Of a stretch of 15,918 nucleotides of DNA, positions 1-7,737 are shown in pieces; within the stretch, counting starts at the first letter, position 1; each line of letters begins with the position of its first letter. The DNA lies in contig CALGCE010000013.1 of assembly GCA_937884625.1 (NCBI GenBank), positions 1-15,918 on the forward strand, read 5' to 3'. The notes under the pieces are model-generated. The model was not told where the DNA came from and ran no database searches. It saw only the letters and a list, made by a program, of their open reading frames with translations. The translations under genes and the position numbers were made by a program. Source of the DNA: an uncultured Clostridia bacterium (GTDB taxonomy: Bacteria > Bacillota > Clostridia > Oscillospirales > Acutalibacteraceae).

Positions 1-378
<378 letters not shown>

Positions 379-557
379 TTGTATTAAAACACTTTTAGTG
401 TATTAATCTCTTTTAGATTGTCTTTTGACTCTCTTTTAATGCTGACGCATTTATTTTGTCCTTGATTTCCTTGATTTCTCTTGGAATCGTCGGGTCCTTA
501 TTATCTGTCGTTGTTTAATTTTCAAGGTCCGTTTTTAACACGCCTTTTTTAAGGCGC
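379..557 (-). other. 16S rRNA 5' leader (pre-rRNA)
   Basis: This is the transcribed spacer between the predicted start (about 557) and the 16S gene. It begins with a hairpin, CGCCTT-AAAA-AAGGCG (541-556), right at the predicted +1. It contains a CCTTGAAAATTAAAC stretch (about 518-532) resembling segments common in Firmicutes rRNA leaders, a tandem AAATCAAGG pair, and a small ACACT-AAA-AGTGT hairpin close to the 16S end. No ORF is credible here. The processing and antitermination roles are inferred from position only. Confidence 0.7.
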
Positions 558-563
558 CTGATT

Positions 564-592
564 ATATTACCACATACATTCCCCTTTGTCAA
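564..592 (-). promoter_or_regulatory. rRNA promoter with A-tract UP region
   Basis: On the minus strand there is a -35 TTGACA (587-592), a 17-nt spacer and a -10 TAATAT (564-569) preceded by TGG, giving an extended -10. Immediately upstream (593-625) are runs of A separated by about one helical turn, as in UP elements of strong rRNA promoters. The site faces the 16S gene about 190 bases away. Confidence 0.88.
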
Positions 593-644
593 CACTTTTT
601 TGCATTTTTTTCAAAAATTTTTCAAAAAGCGTAAATATACACAA

Positions 645-675
645 AATACGGGTTGAAATGGCTTCAACCCGTATT
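645..675 (-). terminator. terminator of the rplU-mrnC operon
   Basis: A perfect 13-bp stem (AATACGGGTTGAA with TTCAACCCGTATT, 5-nt loop) lies 22 bases after the mrnC stop. On the minus strand it runs into TTTTGTG. It separates the ribosomal-protein operon from the rRNA promoter that follows. Confidence 0.85.
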
Positions 676-697
676 GATTTTGTACTGTAAATACATA

Positions 698-1066
698 CTA
701 TATTTCTATTATTTTTTCAAAGAGTTGCTCTGCCCTTTTTGTGTTTCCCGAAAGATATAAAAAGCCGAACAGAGTTTCAAGTCCCGTTGCGGTATGGTAC
801 TGTGCATTTGAAGAACTTTTAGGAGTTGTATTTGTATGAAAATTCCTTCCCCTTTTAAATACAGACAGTTCTTCCTCGTTTAACATAGACTCTATAATCT
901 TAAACGCTCTTGCCTGTGCAGATGCATTTACAAGTTCTACCGACATTTTATGCAGTTCGCCCGACGGTCGGTTTACCTTTGCAAGTGCGGTACGGACATA
1001 AAGACCGTAAACAGCATCGCCCACAAATGCTAAAACAGACGGACTTAATTGTTTTATGTCATTCAT
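698..1066 (-). CDS. mrnC: Mini-ribonuclease III (23S rRNA maturation)
   Basis: The 122-residue protein has the RNase III catalytic fold without a double-stranded-RNA-binding domain, the hallmark of Mini-III, which trims 23S rRNA precursor ends in Firmicutes. The N-terminal signature LSPSVLAFVGDAVYGLYVR carries the catalytic Asp17. The motif SSNAQYHTATGLETLFGFLYLSG (about residues 84-106) is the second conserved block, with Glu97 as the likely metal ligand. Length is slightly below the usual 130-145. The start ATG is supported by AGGAG overlapping the obg stop codon a few bases upstream. It is the last gene of the operon and is followed directly by a terminator. Confidence 0.93.
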   Translation of the reverse strand: MNDIKQLSPSVLAFVGDAVYGLYVRTALAKVNRPSGELHKMSVELVNASAQARAFKIIESMLNEEELSVFKRGRNFHTNTTPKSSSNAQYHTATGLETLFGFLYLSGNTKRAEQLFEKIIEI

Positions 1067-1075
1067 ATTTTTCTC

Positions 1076-2350
1076 CTACGGCACATAATCAAACTCTACG
1101 TCATAAACGCTTACCGTGTCGCCCTCTTTAACACCCATCTTTACAAGTGCGTCGATTATTCCGCTCAAGCGAAGCACCCTTTCAAAGTACTGCAAGGATT
1201 CATAATCATCAGGGTCTACTCTGTTCATAACGTCAAGCAACCACGGTGCGTCCTCCACGAAAAACACGCCGTCACACGCCCTTATATTAAAGGTGCGTTT
1301 TGTCTTAACCGTATAATCCACTACGGGTTTAGGCTCCGCCTCATACTTTTTAATCGCAGGAAGTTTTGCAAGGTGTGCCGCCACACTGTTTATAAGTTCA
1401 CCCGTACCCTCTGCTATTGCCGCCATTATCGGATAAAATTCATAGCCTTTATCCTCAAAATATCTCTTTAACTCTGCTATCCTTTCGTCATCTACAAGGT
1501 CGCATTTATTACCTACGACTATCATTGGACGGTCTTTTAGTTCTTCGCTGAACACTTCAAGTTCTTTGTTTATTTTATTAAAATCATCTATCGGGTCTCT
1601 GCCCTCACTGCCTGAAACGTCTATAACATGCAACAACATTCGGCAACGCTCAACATGACGCAAAAACTCGTGACCGAGCCCTACGCCCTCGCCCGCTCCC
1701 TCAATAAGACCGGGAATATCCGCCATAACGAAAGAAGAACCCTCGCCCATTCTCACAACGCCCAAAACGGGTGTAAGTGTGGTAAAGTGATAGTTTGCTA
1801 TTTTAGGCTTTGCCTCGCTGACAACCGAAATAAGCGTAGATTTGCCGACATTTGGAAAACCTATAAGTCCTACATCGGCTAAAAGTTTAAGTTCAAGTGT
1901 TACGTCAAGTTCTTCGCCGGGATTGCCGTTCTTTGCAAATCTCGGCACCTGACGGGTAGGCGTTGCAAAATGCATATTCCCCCAACCGCCGTTACCGCCT
2001 TTTGCAACAACTATCGGCTCGTCGTCCGACACATCGGCTACTATTCTGCCCGTTTCGGTTTCCTTTACAAGTGTTCCTCTCGGTACGCTTATAATAAGGT
2101 CGGGTGCTTTCTTTCCGCTACCCCTTGACGCTTTTCCGTTTTCGCCGTTTTCGGCACAGTATTTTCTTTTATATCTGAAATCGGCAAGGGTGGAAAGATT
2201 ATCATCTACCTTAAATATGATATTTCCGCCTCTGCCACCGTCACCGCCGTCAGGTCCGCCTGCCGCTACGTACTTTTCCCTATGAAAAGACACCGCACCG
2301 TTTCCGCCGTTACCTGCCTTTAAGTGTATTTTCGCTACGTCTACAAACAT
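1076..2350 (-). CDS. obgE: Obg-family GTPase, ribosome assembly
   Basis: This 424-residue protein has the full three-domain Obg layout. An N-terminal glycine-rich Obg fold (about 1-157) is followed by a G domain with G1 GFPNVGKST (164-172), G3 DIPGLIEGA (211-219) and G4 NKCD (281-284). A C-terminal OCT domain (about 345-424) is typical of Firmicutes Obg. Obg proteins bind the 50S subunit and couple its maturation to GTP levels and stress. The start ATG overlaps the stop of the upstream zinc-ribbon gene (TGATG), so the two are translationally coupled. It is followed after 9 bases by mrnC. Confidence 0.97.
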   Translation of the reverse strand: MFVDVAKIHLKAGNGGNGAVSFHREKYVAAGGPDGGDGGRGGNIIFKVDDNLSTLADFRYKRKYCAENGENGKASRGSGKKAPDLIISVPRGTLVKETETGRIVADVSDDEPIVVAKGGNGGWGNMHFATPTRQVPRFAKNGNPGEELDVTLELKLLADVGLIGFPNVGKSTLISVVSEAKPKIANYHFTTLTPVLGVVRMGEGSSFVMADIPGLIEGAGEGVGLGHEFLRHVERCRMLLHVIDVSGSEGRDPIDDFNKINKELEVFSEELKDRPMIVVGNKCDLVDDERIAELKRYFEDKGYEFYPIMAAIAEGTGELINSVAAHLAKLPAIKKYEAEPKPVVDYTVKTKRTFNIRACDGVFFVEDAPWLLDVMNRVDPDDYESLQYFERVLRLSGIIDALVKMGVKEGDTVSVYDVEFDYVP

Positions 2351-2721
2351 CAGTTTTCCTCACCGTCAAAATCATCGTACTCCGGTTCTGCGTTTAAAAC
2401 CTCGTCATATATATTTTGTGCCTTTTCAAGGTCGCTTTCGTCAACATATATATTCTCCGCAACAAGTCCGCCGCCGAAAATCAACTTCATTCCCGAAGTG
2501 CCCTCGTCATCACAAAAAAACGGTATTTTATTATCCTTTAATACGTCCTTATATATCTCGGCGGTTACAACGTCCTCAACCGATACCGCAAGAACGGGAT
2601 TTTTTATTTCTATTATTTCCTCTTGCTGCTCGGTCTCCTCATCTCGCAATTGTGCACCGCACAACGGACAAAGTTCTGCACGGTCTTCACACTCGGTCGA
2701 ACATACATGGCACACTTTCAT
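2350..2721 (-). CDS. zinc-ribbon protein with DUF2007-like domain
   Basis: A 123-residue protein starts with a short zinc ribbon (Cys4, Cys7, Cys18, Cys21, plus Cys11). A Glu-rich linker follows, then a domain of about 75 residues (about 42-112) resembling DUF2007, the putative signal-transducing/degradation-related family. The features that suggest this are the NPVLAVSVEDVVTAEIYKDVL start, the NKIPFF strand and the VDESDLEKAQNIYDEVL end. The C-terminus is very acidic. Its function is not known. It lies after the rpmA terminator, has a GAGGGAG ribosome site, and shares its stop codon region with the obg start (TGATG), which suggests a role tied to Obg or ribosome assembly (inference). Confidence 0.75.
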   Translation of the reverse strand: MKVCHVCSTECEDRAELCPLCGAQLRDEETEQQEEIIEIKNPVLAVSVEDVVTAEIYKDVLKDNKIPFFCDDEGTSGMKLIFGGGLVAENIYVDESDLEKAQNIYDEVLNAEPEYDDFDGEEN

Positions 2722-2741
2722 ATATCTTTTCTCCCTCTCTT

Positions 2742-2789
2742 AAAAAAAATTCGGACAGCACCTTAAAAATTAAAGCCACCGTCCGAATT
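2742..2789 (-). terminator. internal terminator after rpmA
   Basis: On the minus strand, AATTCGGAC pairs with GTCCGAATT (9 bp) around an inner CTTTAA/TTAAGG stem, and is followed by eight T residues. It sits between rpmA and the zinc-ribbon gene, so only part of the transcription should continue into obg and mrnC unless a weak promoter, not clearly visible, lies after it. Confidence 0.85.
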
Positions 2790-2802
2790 GATTTTTAATA
2801 AC

Positions 2803-3087
2803 TTACTGTTCTGTTGCGTAGATGCTGACCTGTTTACGGTCCCTGCCTACACGCTCAAACTTAACCTTGCCGTCGATAAGAGCAAACAAAGTATCATCCG
2901 AACCACGACCTACGTTATTGCCGGCGTGAATGTGCGTTCCTCTCTGACGAACTAATATATTTCCTGCGAGAACGAACTGACCGTCACCCCTCTTGACACC
3001 AAGACGTTTTGACTCACTGTCACGACCGTTCTTTGTAGAACCCATACCTTTTTTATGAGCGAACAGTTGAATGTTAATCTTCAACAT
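2803..3087 (-). CDS. rpmA: ribosomal protein L27 (bL27) with cleavable N-terminus
   Basis: This 94-residue protein matches bL27: [20 protein letters not shown] near the N-terminus, then [21 protein letters not shown]. It is a 50S protein whose N-terminus reaches the peptidyl-transferase centre. The first ten residues end in QLFA before HKKG, the Firmicutes extension removed by Prp after Ala10. The prp gene is immediately upstream. The ribosome site GGAGGTG lies inside the end of prp, 5 bases before the short intergenic gap. Confidence 0.98.
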   Translation of the reverse strand: MLKINIQLFAHKKGMGSTKNGRDSESKRLGVKRGDGQFVLAGNILVRQRGTHIHAGNNVGRGSDDTLFALIDGKVKFERVGRDRKQVSIYATEQ

Positions 3088-3092
3088 TGTAT

Positions 3093-3410
3093 CTACACCT
3101 CCGTGATAATCCTAATTCTGTCTTTATACTGTTTTGAAAGTTCGGTCATATGAAGTTTGAAGCCTTCAAGTGCTATCCTCGAACTTTCAGATGCGTTTTT
3201 TACATTAATTTCAATAAGCGCATCGTCCACCGCTGCCTCGCAATTATCCCCAATAATTTCACAAATCATGTTAGCCGTCATAAAAGCGGTGGACGAAATC
3301 GCTGAACAAACAATTTTACCTTCTGTATCATCGCAGTTTAGGGAACTGTGACCGCTGACTCTAAAACCGCAAAGACCGTTTTGGTCAGCGAAGAATTTGA
3401 TTTTCGTCAT
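3093..3410 (-). CDS. prp: ribosomal-processing cysteine protease Prp
   Basis: This 105-residue protein, encoded between L21 and L27, is the usual place and size for Prp (formerly YsxB-like). Prp cuts the N-terminal extension from L27, which is needed for functional ribosomes in Firmicutes. The catalytic His is seen in SGHS (His21) and the catalytic Cys in [10 protein letters not shown] (Cys35), with normal spacing. The matching substrate motif is present in the neighbouring L27. It starts with ATG one base after the rplU stop codon. Confidence 0.95.
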   Translation of the reverse strand: MTKIKFFADQNGLCGFRVSGHSSLNCDDTEGKIVCSAISSTAFMTANMICEIIGDNCEAAVDDALIEINVKNASESSRIALEGFKLHMTELSKQYKDRIRIITEV

Positions 3411-3412
3411 AA

Positions 3413-3718
3413 TTAACCGATTTCGGTAATCTGTACCTTTGTATACGGTTGCCTATGACCCATTTTGCGTGAACTGCTTTTCTTCGGCTTATAGGTAAAT
3501 ACCGTGATTTTCTTACCCTTACCGTTCTTTAAAACGGTGCCTTTAACGAAAGCGTCCTTAACGTAGGGTTTACCGACCTTTAAGGTTCTGTTGCTTACTG
3601 CAACTACCTTATCAAAGGTAACCTCTTCGTCAACTTCGGCGTTAAGTTTCTCAACGTAGATAACGTCACCGTTTTCCACACGGTACTGCTTACCGCCCGT
3701 TTCAATAATAGCGTACAT
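3413..3718 (-). CDS. rplU: ribosomal protein L21 (bL21)
   Basis: The 101-residue product is a standard-length bL21. It starts [18 protein letters not shown] and has the [13 protein letters not shown] motif at the C-terminus. It binds 23S rRNA in the large subunit. It is the first gene of the minus-strand operon, preceded by a structured leader and a consensus promoter. The ribosome site is weaker than for rpmA, with AGGTAGGTG about 5-8 bases before ATG. Confidence 0.98.
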   Translation of the reverse strand: MYAIIETGGKQYRVENGDVIYVEKLNAEVDEEVTFDKVVAVSNRTLKVGKPYVKDAFVKGTVLKNGKGKKITVFTYKPKKSSSRKMGHRQPYTKVQITEIG

Positions 3719-3805
3719 TTATTACACCTACCTGATATAATCCAGACTCGCTACGGTTAGGCGTACACCCAAAAGGCATAACTTTAAAAGCCCACAATAT
3801 GCGGT
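3719..3805 (-). ncRNA. probable L21 (rplU) mRNA leader
   Basis: The stretch between the promoter and rplU is about 87 nt and structured. GCATA (3798-3802) can pair with TATGC (3776-3780), and the segment TTTTGGGTGTACGCCTAACC contains a small self-complementary GGTGTACGCC. Position and segments fit the ribosomal protein L21 leader family known upstream of rplU in Firmicutes. From memory the motif around GCATATTGTGGGC matches that family, but I cannot run the covariance model here. Its expected role is feedback control by L21. Confidence 0.65.
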
Positions 3806-3811
3806 ATACAT

Positions 3812-3840
3812 ATACTAGCATACAAAAAACGATTTGTCAA
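3812..3840 (-). promoter_or_regulatory. rplU operon promoter
   Basis: There is a perfect -35 TTGACA (3835-3840), a 17-nt spacer and -10 TAGTAT (3812-3817) preceded by TGC (extended -10). The predicted start is near 3805. It is back to back with the promoter for the plus-strand dehydrogenase. Confidence 0.92.
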
Positions 3841-3885
3841 GCATTTTTAAAAATAATATTTATAAACCGCATTTTAAACAATCGG

Positions 3886-3913
3886 TTGACAAATCCTGTT
3901 GCTGTCCTATAAT
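3886..3913 (+). promoter_or_regulatory. promoter of the SDR gene
   Basis: A consensus -35 TTGACA (3886-3891), 16-nt spacer and -10 TATAAT (3908-3913) face the dehydrogenase gene. The start should be near 3920, leaving a leader of about 35 nt. Confidence 0.9.
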
Positions 3914-3956
3914 TAAAAGTAGTTCTATATAATATATGAAAGGCAAGTGCAGTTTT

Positions 3957-4715
3957 ATGAATACAGCAGTAATAACGGGTGCGTCTTCGGGACTTGGCAA
4001 AGAGTATGTATCGGAGGTTTTAAAGCAGTACCCCGACCTTGACGAAATATGGGTTCTTGCAAGGCGAAAGGAACGCCTTGAAGAGTTAAAAGAAATGCTA
4101 TCGGATAAAATAAGACCTATTGCAATTGATTTGACCGACCAAAACGGCATAGAAAATTATGTTGCACTTTTAAAAGAGAAAGACGCAAAGGTAAAACTTC
4201 TTATTAATAACGCAGGTTTTGGGAAACTCGGAAATTTTGACACCCTTAACACTGCCGACAATGCAGGAATGGTGCGTCTTAACTGCGAATCTCTTACGGT
4301 TATGACAAGCGTAACCCTGCCCTTTATGCCCGACGGCTCGGAAATAATAAACACCTGCTCTATCGCATCTTTTACGCCGAATGCCAGAATGGCGGTATAC
4401 AGTTCGACAAAGGCGTACGTTATGAGTCTTTCAAGATGTTTGCGTGAAGAACTTAAAATCAGAAAAATAAACGTACTTGCGGTATGCCCCGGACCTATGG
4501 ATACCGAATTTTTACCCCTTGCAAATATTTCAAAGGGTGTGAGTCACACATTTGACACCCTGCCACGTGTTAATCCTACGGTAATGGCAAGAAAATCGCT
4601 TAAAGCGTCAAAAAGGGGAAAGGCGGTTTACACCAATCTCTTATTTTATAAATTCTACCGCCTTGTTGCAAAGATTTTACCGCACTCACTGGTAATGAAA
4701 ATGGCGAAAGCGTAA
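3957..4715 (+). CDS. short-chain dehydrogenase/reductase (SDR)
   Basis: A 252-residue NAD(P)-dependent oxidoreductase of the classical SDR family. The cofactor motif is TGASSGLG (7-14), the structural motif is NNAG (84-87), and the catalytic residues are Ser135, Tyr148 and Lys152 (YSSTK). The PG motif lies in CPGPMDTEF (178 onward). No signal peptide or membrane segment is seen, so it is probably cytoplasmic; the substrate cannot be read from sequence. I chose the ATG at 3957, because the upstream in-frame ATG (3936) has no ribosome site while AAAGG (3939-3943) lies 13 bases before 3957. It has its own promoter, stands alone, and is convergent with the tail-like gene, its stop only about 10 bases from that gene's stop. 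Confidence 0.92.
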   Translation: MNTAVITGASSGLGKEYVSEVLKQYPDLDEIWVLARRKERLEELKEMLSDKIRPIAIDLTDQNGIENYVALLKEKDAKVKLLINNAGFGKLGNFDTLNTADNAGMVRLNCESLTVMTSVTLPFMPDGSEIINTCSIASFTPNARMAVYSSTKAYVMSLSRCLREELKIRKINVLAVCPGPMDTEFLPLANISKGVSHTFDTLPRVNPTVMARKSLKASKRGKAVYTNLLFYKFYRLVAKILPHSLVMKMAKA

Positions 4716-4725
4716 TTTATTTTTT

Positions 4726-7425
4726 TTACTGCATAAGTTCGGGTACATCGGTAATTGCTCTTATGGCAAGAGCGACTGCACCCGTTTCGGTTGGGTGTAC
4801 GTTATCCTGATGCAACATACCGCTATACCACGATGAGCCTACTTGAGTTGCACCTACGGCTTCGGCAAAGTCTATGTATCTGTATCCCGAATTACGTACA
4901 TACTCATTTTTATGGTCGTGCCTCAAATTTGGACAGTTTGGAATTGTACAGAGTATTGGCTCTATGCCTTTCTCTTGGCATTTTTTTATAAATAATTCTG
5001 TATAATAAAGCCATACACTGTTAATCTCCGTTGCAGTATCTTTGTTATTCATTCCCTGTGCCCAAATTGCATATTTCGGCGTTCCCCTTTCAAGGGCTTG
5101 TAAGAAGTAAGGATATACTTCTTCGGCGTCTGCACCGGGGAAACCCTCTACAAGCCAATTATCAAATCCCCACGTTCTGACGTGGTATGTCCAACGGCTA
5201 CTGTTGTAAAAATCTAAATAACTGTCACCGTACAGCCAAATGGGTTTTTTGAAATCTTCGCTTGTCCAAGAAAAACTTACGTTAGTAAGTGACGAACCCA
5301 CACTTTCTGCTTCTATGTCGCCGTTACTCGGTGCACCGTAAAAGCCCTGTGTTGTATATTTATCGGACTTTGTTAACAAGGTTACGGTTGTGGTGTTGGT
5401 ATCGTCTACATTTATTATAACACCGATATACCCCTCGATTGTCAATCCGTGCTCTACATTACAGCGTTCCCTTGAACTTGTGGTATAAGAATATGCCTTT
5501 ATAGAGGTGTTATCAATTTCAATCCAACCTGAATTATACAACTGATTCCCGTGACGGATAATCAATTTGTCAAACTTATCTACCGTACCGAAAAAGGTAT
5601 AATGCTTATTTTTCTTACAAAGACTTCCGCCAAGGGATATTATATCGCCGTCGGCGAAAACACTCTTTTTGATAATCGGAGATTTCAAGCCGAGTGCCGA
5701 GTCCGCTTGATTTATTATCTTTTCCTTTGTCCTTTCTTCTGCTCTGTAACTTTTTACCTTTAATTCGAGTTTTTGAGCAGTGCTGACGGTAATACTGTCA
5801 CTTACACTTAGTCCGCTTGTTGTAAAGGTCGCCTTACCCTGCGAATTGGTGGTTGCAGTCTGGTCGTATCCGCCATCTTCCAACGTAACGGTTATGCCCT
5901 GCAAACTTTCAAGTCCTGTTGTAAACTGATGATTTTCAGTTCCTTTTTCTATTTTGGGATATAAACGGATAGGGCTGTCTTCTGCGATATTTTGAAAGCC
6001 CGTAGTAATTTGTAATTTTATTCCGTACAAATTGTTGTTTGGTTTATATCCCAAAACAGGATATGTCGGATAGGCAAAACAATCAACAAATAATAATCTG
6101 ATACTGCCACAATTAAAAATTTCGGGAATATTTTCTGCTTCAACACTTATCGCATAATACCCTTGTTCAAGTTGCAATCTTGTTGTGTCACTGTCGGTAT
6201 GGTAATAGTTTCTCAAACAATAACCGACATTTTCCGTACAACTTCCCCAAATGTCAATCGAACCGTCGGGATAGGGTTTAAAATGCACTCCGTTTAATGT
6301 TACTTCCTCATAAGGATTATTATTTTTTGTGTTTTCAAAAGAATTGTCATAAGGAATAGGAATAAGGTTTCTTGAATTTATCTCAACCTCAACCTGCTGA
6401 CTTTCGGGCTTTACATTATTAACGGTAACTTCTTGGTTTCCCGTATTATAACCCTCAACATAATTAAATTTAGACATAACATTTGCTGTTTTGCCGTCAA
6501 CATACCCCTTTGTAGTTAATTGAGATGAAACTATGGGGTTTTTACTACTTGTAGGAAGGTAATCAACAAAATCAACAACTCCACCCGCTATGCTTAACTG
6601 GTCATCTGGCAAAGTTAAAGTGTGTCCACTCACATCAGCAAACTTTTTTTGAATACTTAAATTATCAAGACTTTTATTACCCGACAATTCGACACCATTG
6701 ATTTTTGGCTTATTGCTTAAATCTGTATAGTCGGTTGTGCCACCGCTCTGCGGAGTTTGCCACTCGGTATCGTAATCGGTGTTTGACCTTTTGGCAAGTA
6801 CCTGACCTGCGGTACCGCCCGTCGGAACGCCGACACCGTCTGCACCGTCCTGACCGTCAACACCGTCCCTGCCGTCCTGTCCGTCTACTCCGTCACGACC
6901 TGCGGGACCTTGTATACCCTGTATACCTTGTATTCCTTGTTCTCCCATATCGCCTTTGTCCCCCTTGTCGCCTTTATCCCCTTTTTCGCCGTCGAACACG
7001 CCGTTGTCGGCATCGTCACGAACCGACTGTGCAACCTCACACGCCCTTTTTTCAAGGTTTATTATCGTTTCGTATACGTCCGGTGTGGGGGACGGGGGTG
7101 CTACGCCGAAACTGTCACTGCCCTTTACCACTTCGAGCCAATCACTCCAAAGCGTTACTGTTCTTCTGCCGTCTTTTTCGCCGTACACACCTATCCTGAA
7201 AGTGCCCTGCTTTGCTACCGTCTCCCACGGAATAATAAGCGTATCGCTCTGCTCGAATACGGGCACTGCTATCGGCGTATCGTTCAGATTTTTAAAAACT
7301 ACCATTTTTGCATAGTCTTCCCAATATTCGTCAAACTCGATGTTAAATTCTGCACCGACGGTACCGCTGATGATTTTTTCGTAATCCTCCACCGTGATGC
7401 TTCGCCTGTCTACACTTATTGTCAT
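4726..7425 (-). CDS. phage tail/baseplate-like protein with collagen-like repeat and C-terminal SGNH hydrolase
   Basis: This is an 899-residue modular protein. Residues 1-115 resemble the N-terminal domain of baseplate/upper fibre proteins (BppU-like, tentative). Residues 146-199 are 18 collagen-like Gly-X-Y triplets (GEK, GDK, GIQ, GRD, GVD, GQD types). The next motifs, GGTAGQVLAKRS and DLSNKPKINGVELSGNKSL (about 203-252), are typical of siphophage tail fibres. The middle (about 320-720) looks beta-rich, including an SRNLIP start seen in tail proteins and an Ig-like GGYDQTATTNSQGKATFTT segment. The end (727-899) is an SGNH/GDSL hydrolase with Ser735 (GDS), Gly764, Asn793 (GMNN) and Asp874/His877 (DNVHP), all present, so it is probably active on a glycan ester. 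There is no signal peptide. No other phage gene is visible, so it may be an isolated prophage remnant or cargo gene. The AAAGGAAA ribosome site supports the start. Confidence 0.85.
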   Translation of the reverse strand: MTISVDRRSITVEDYEKIISGTVGAEFNIEFDEYWEDYAKMVVFKNLNDTPIAVPVFEQSDTLIIPWETVAKQGTFRIGVYGEKDGRRTVTLWSDWLEVVKGSDSFGVAPPSPTPDVYETIINLEKRACEVAQSVRDDADNGVFDGEKGDKGDKGDKGDMGEQGIQGIQGIQGPAGRDGVDGQDGRDGVDGQDGADGVGVPTGGTAGQVLAKRSNTDYDTEWQTPQSGGTTDYTDLSNKPKINGVELSGNKSLDNLSIQKKFADVSGHTLTLPDDQLSIAGGVVDFVDYLPTSSKNPIVSSQLTTKGYVDGKTANVMSKFNYVEGYNTGNQEVTVNNVKPESQQVEVEINSRNLIPIPYDNSFENTKNNNPYEEVTLNGVHFKPYPDGSIDIWGSCTENVGYCLRNYYHTDSDTTRLQLEQGYYAISVEAENIPEIFNCGSIRLLFVDCFAYPTYPVLGYKPNNNLYGIKLQITTGFQNIAEDSPIRLYPKIEKGTENHQFTTGLESLQGITVTLEDGGYDQTATTNSQGKATFTTSGLSVSDSITVSTAQKLELKVKSYRAEERTKEKIINQADSALGLKSPIIKKSVFADGDIISLGGSLCKKNKHYTFFGTVDKFDKLIIRHGNQLYNSGWIEIDNTSIKAYSYTTSSRERCNVEHGLTIEGYIGVIINVDDTNTTTVTLLTKSDKYTTQGFYGAPSNGDIEAESVGSSLTNVSFSWTSEDFKKPIWLYGDSYLDFYNSSRWTYHVRTWGFDNWLVEGFPGADAEEVYPYFLQALERGTPKYAIWAQGMNNKDTATEINSVWLYYTELFIKKCQEKGIEPILCTIPNCPNLRHDHKNEYVRNSGYRYIDFAEAVGATQVGSSWYSGMLHQDNVHPTETGAVALAIRAITDVPELMQ

Positions 7426-7469
7426 AATTTTTTCCTTTCTCGTATCGGTGCCGAGATTACTATAAATAT

Positions 7470-7502
7470 AACAAAATCAAGGTGGACATTCGCCCACCTT
7501 GA
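7470..7502 (-). terminator. terminator upstream of the tail-like gene
   Basis: A perfect 9-bp stem TCAAGGTGG/CCACCTTGA (7477-7485 with 7494-7502, 8-nt loop) is followed on the minus strand by TTTTGTT. It lies between the insertion sequence and the tail-like gene and would stop transcripts coming from the transposase. I see no convincing promoter between it and the tail-like gene. Confidence 0.65.
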
Positions 7503-7567
7503 CCGACATAAATTGTTTGTGCTGCAAACTAAAAACTGTACAATGCCGTCCGCAGGACACTTTGCAG

Positions 7568-7600
7568 TGTACCCCAAGTCAAGTACAATTTTGATTTTAG
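7568..7600 (+). repeat. IS left terminal inverted repeat
   Basis: It reads TGTACCCC from the outer end, then has ACA at offset 18-20 and TGATTTTAG at 7592-7600. The right end shares TGTACCC, the ACA and the same TGATTTTAG, shifted by only one base. The match is imperfect in the middle, as is common in this family. Confidence 0.75.
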
Positions 7601-7623
7601 TGTTAAGAAAAATAAAATATATG

Positions 7624-7632
7624 TGGTATAAT
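7624..7632 (+). promoter_or_regulatory. extended -10 promoter inside the IS, reading against the transposase
   Basis: The sequence TGGTATAAT at 7624-7632 is a perfect extended -10. The best -35 is TTAAGA 18 bases upstream (a poor match), which an extended -10 can tolerate. The start would be near 7639, leading into the candidate small RNA. Confidence 0.6.
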
Positions 7633-7638
7633 GGTCTC

Positions 7639-7737
7639 GCTTTACCGATCGGGAGGATAGGGCAACGCTGAGGAGCGACCTGAGCACCGGATCGGGTTTG
7701 CGGGAGACAGAGTACCGAGTGTGCACTGTCTCTTTTT
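7639..7737 (+). ncRNA. candidate structured small RNA within the IS
   Basis: The region carries nested complementary segments. CCGATC (7645-7650) pairs with GATCGG (7690-7695), enclosing CGCT-GAGG-AGCG (7666-7677). Then GAGACAG (7704-7710) pairs with CTGTCTC (7726-7732), directly followed by TTTTT (7733-7737), a textbook intrinsic terminator. GC content is clearly higher than in the surrounding AT-rich end. No credible ORF reads through on the plus strand. A perfect alternative 10-bp pairing also exists between 7701-7710 and 7738-7747. I do not recognise a known RNA family. It could be an antisense/terminator device of the element, or simply its transcription-isolating end. Confidence 0.5.

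Noticed and set aside
1049-1882. Plus-strand open frames inside obg and mrnC
   Set aside because: They are antisense to well-supported genes and show no protein-family features.
6900-6985. Tandem DNA repeats near the tail-like gene start
   Set aside because: They are the coding trace of the collagen-like GIQ and GDK triplets, not a separate element.
6705-7671. Long plus-strand open frames (164 and 253 residues) opposite the tail-like gene
   Set aside because: They lie antisense to the collagen-like and N-terminal coding part, have no ribosome site or family motif, and their openness is explained by the biased Gly-X-Y codons.
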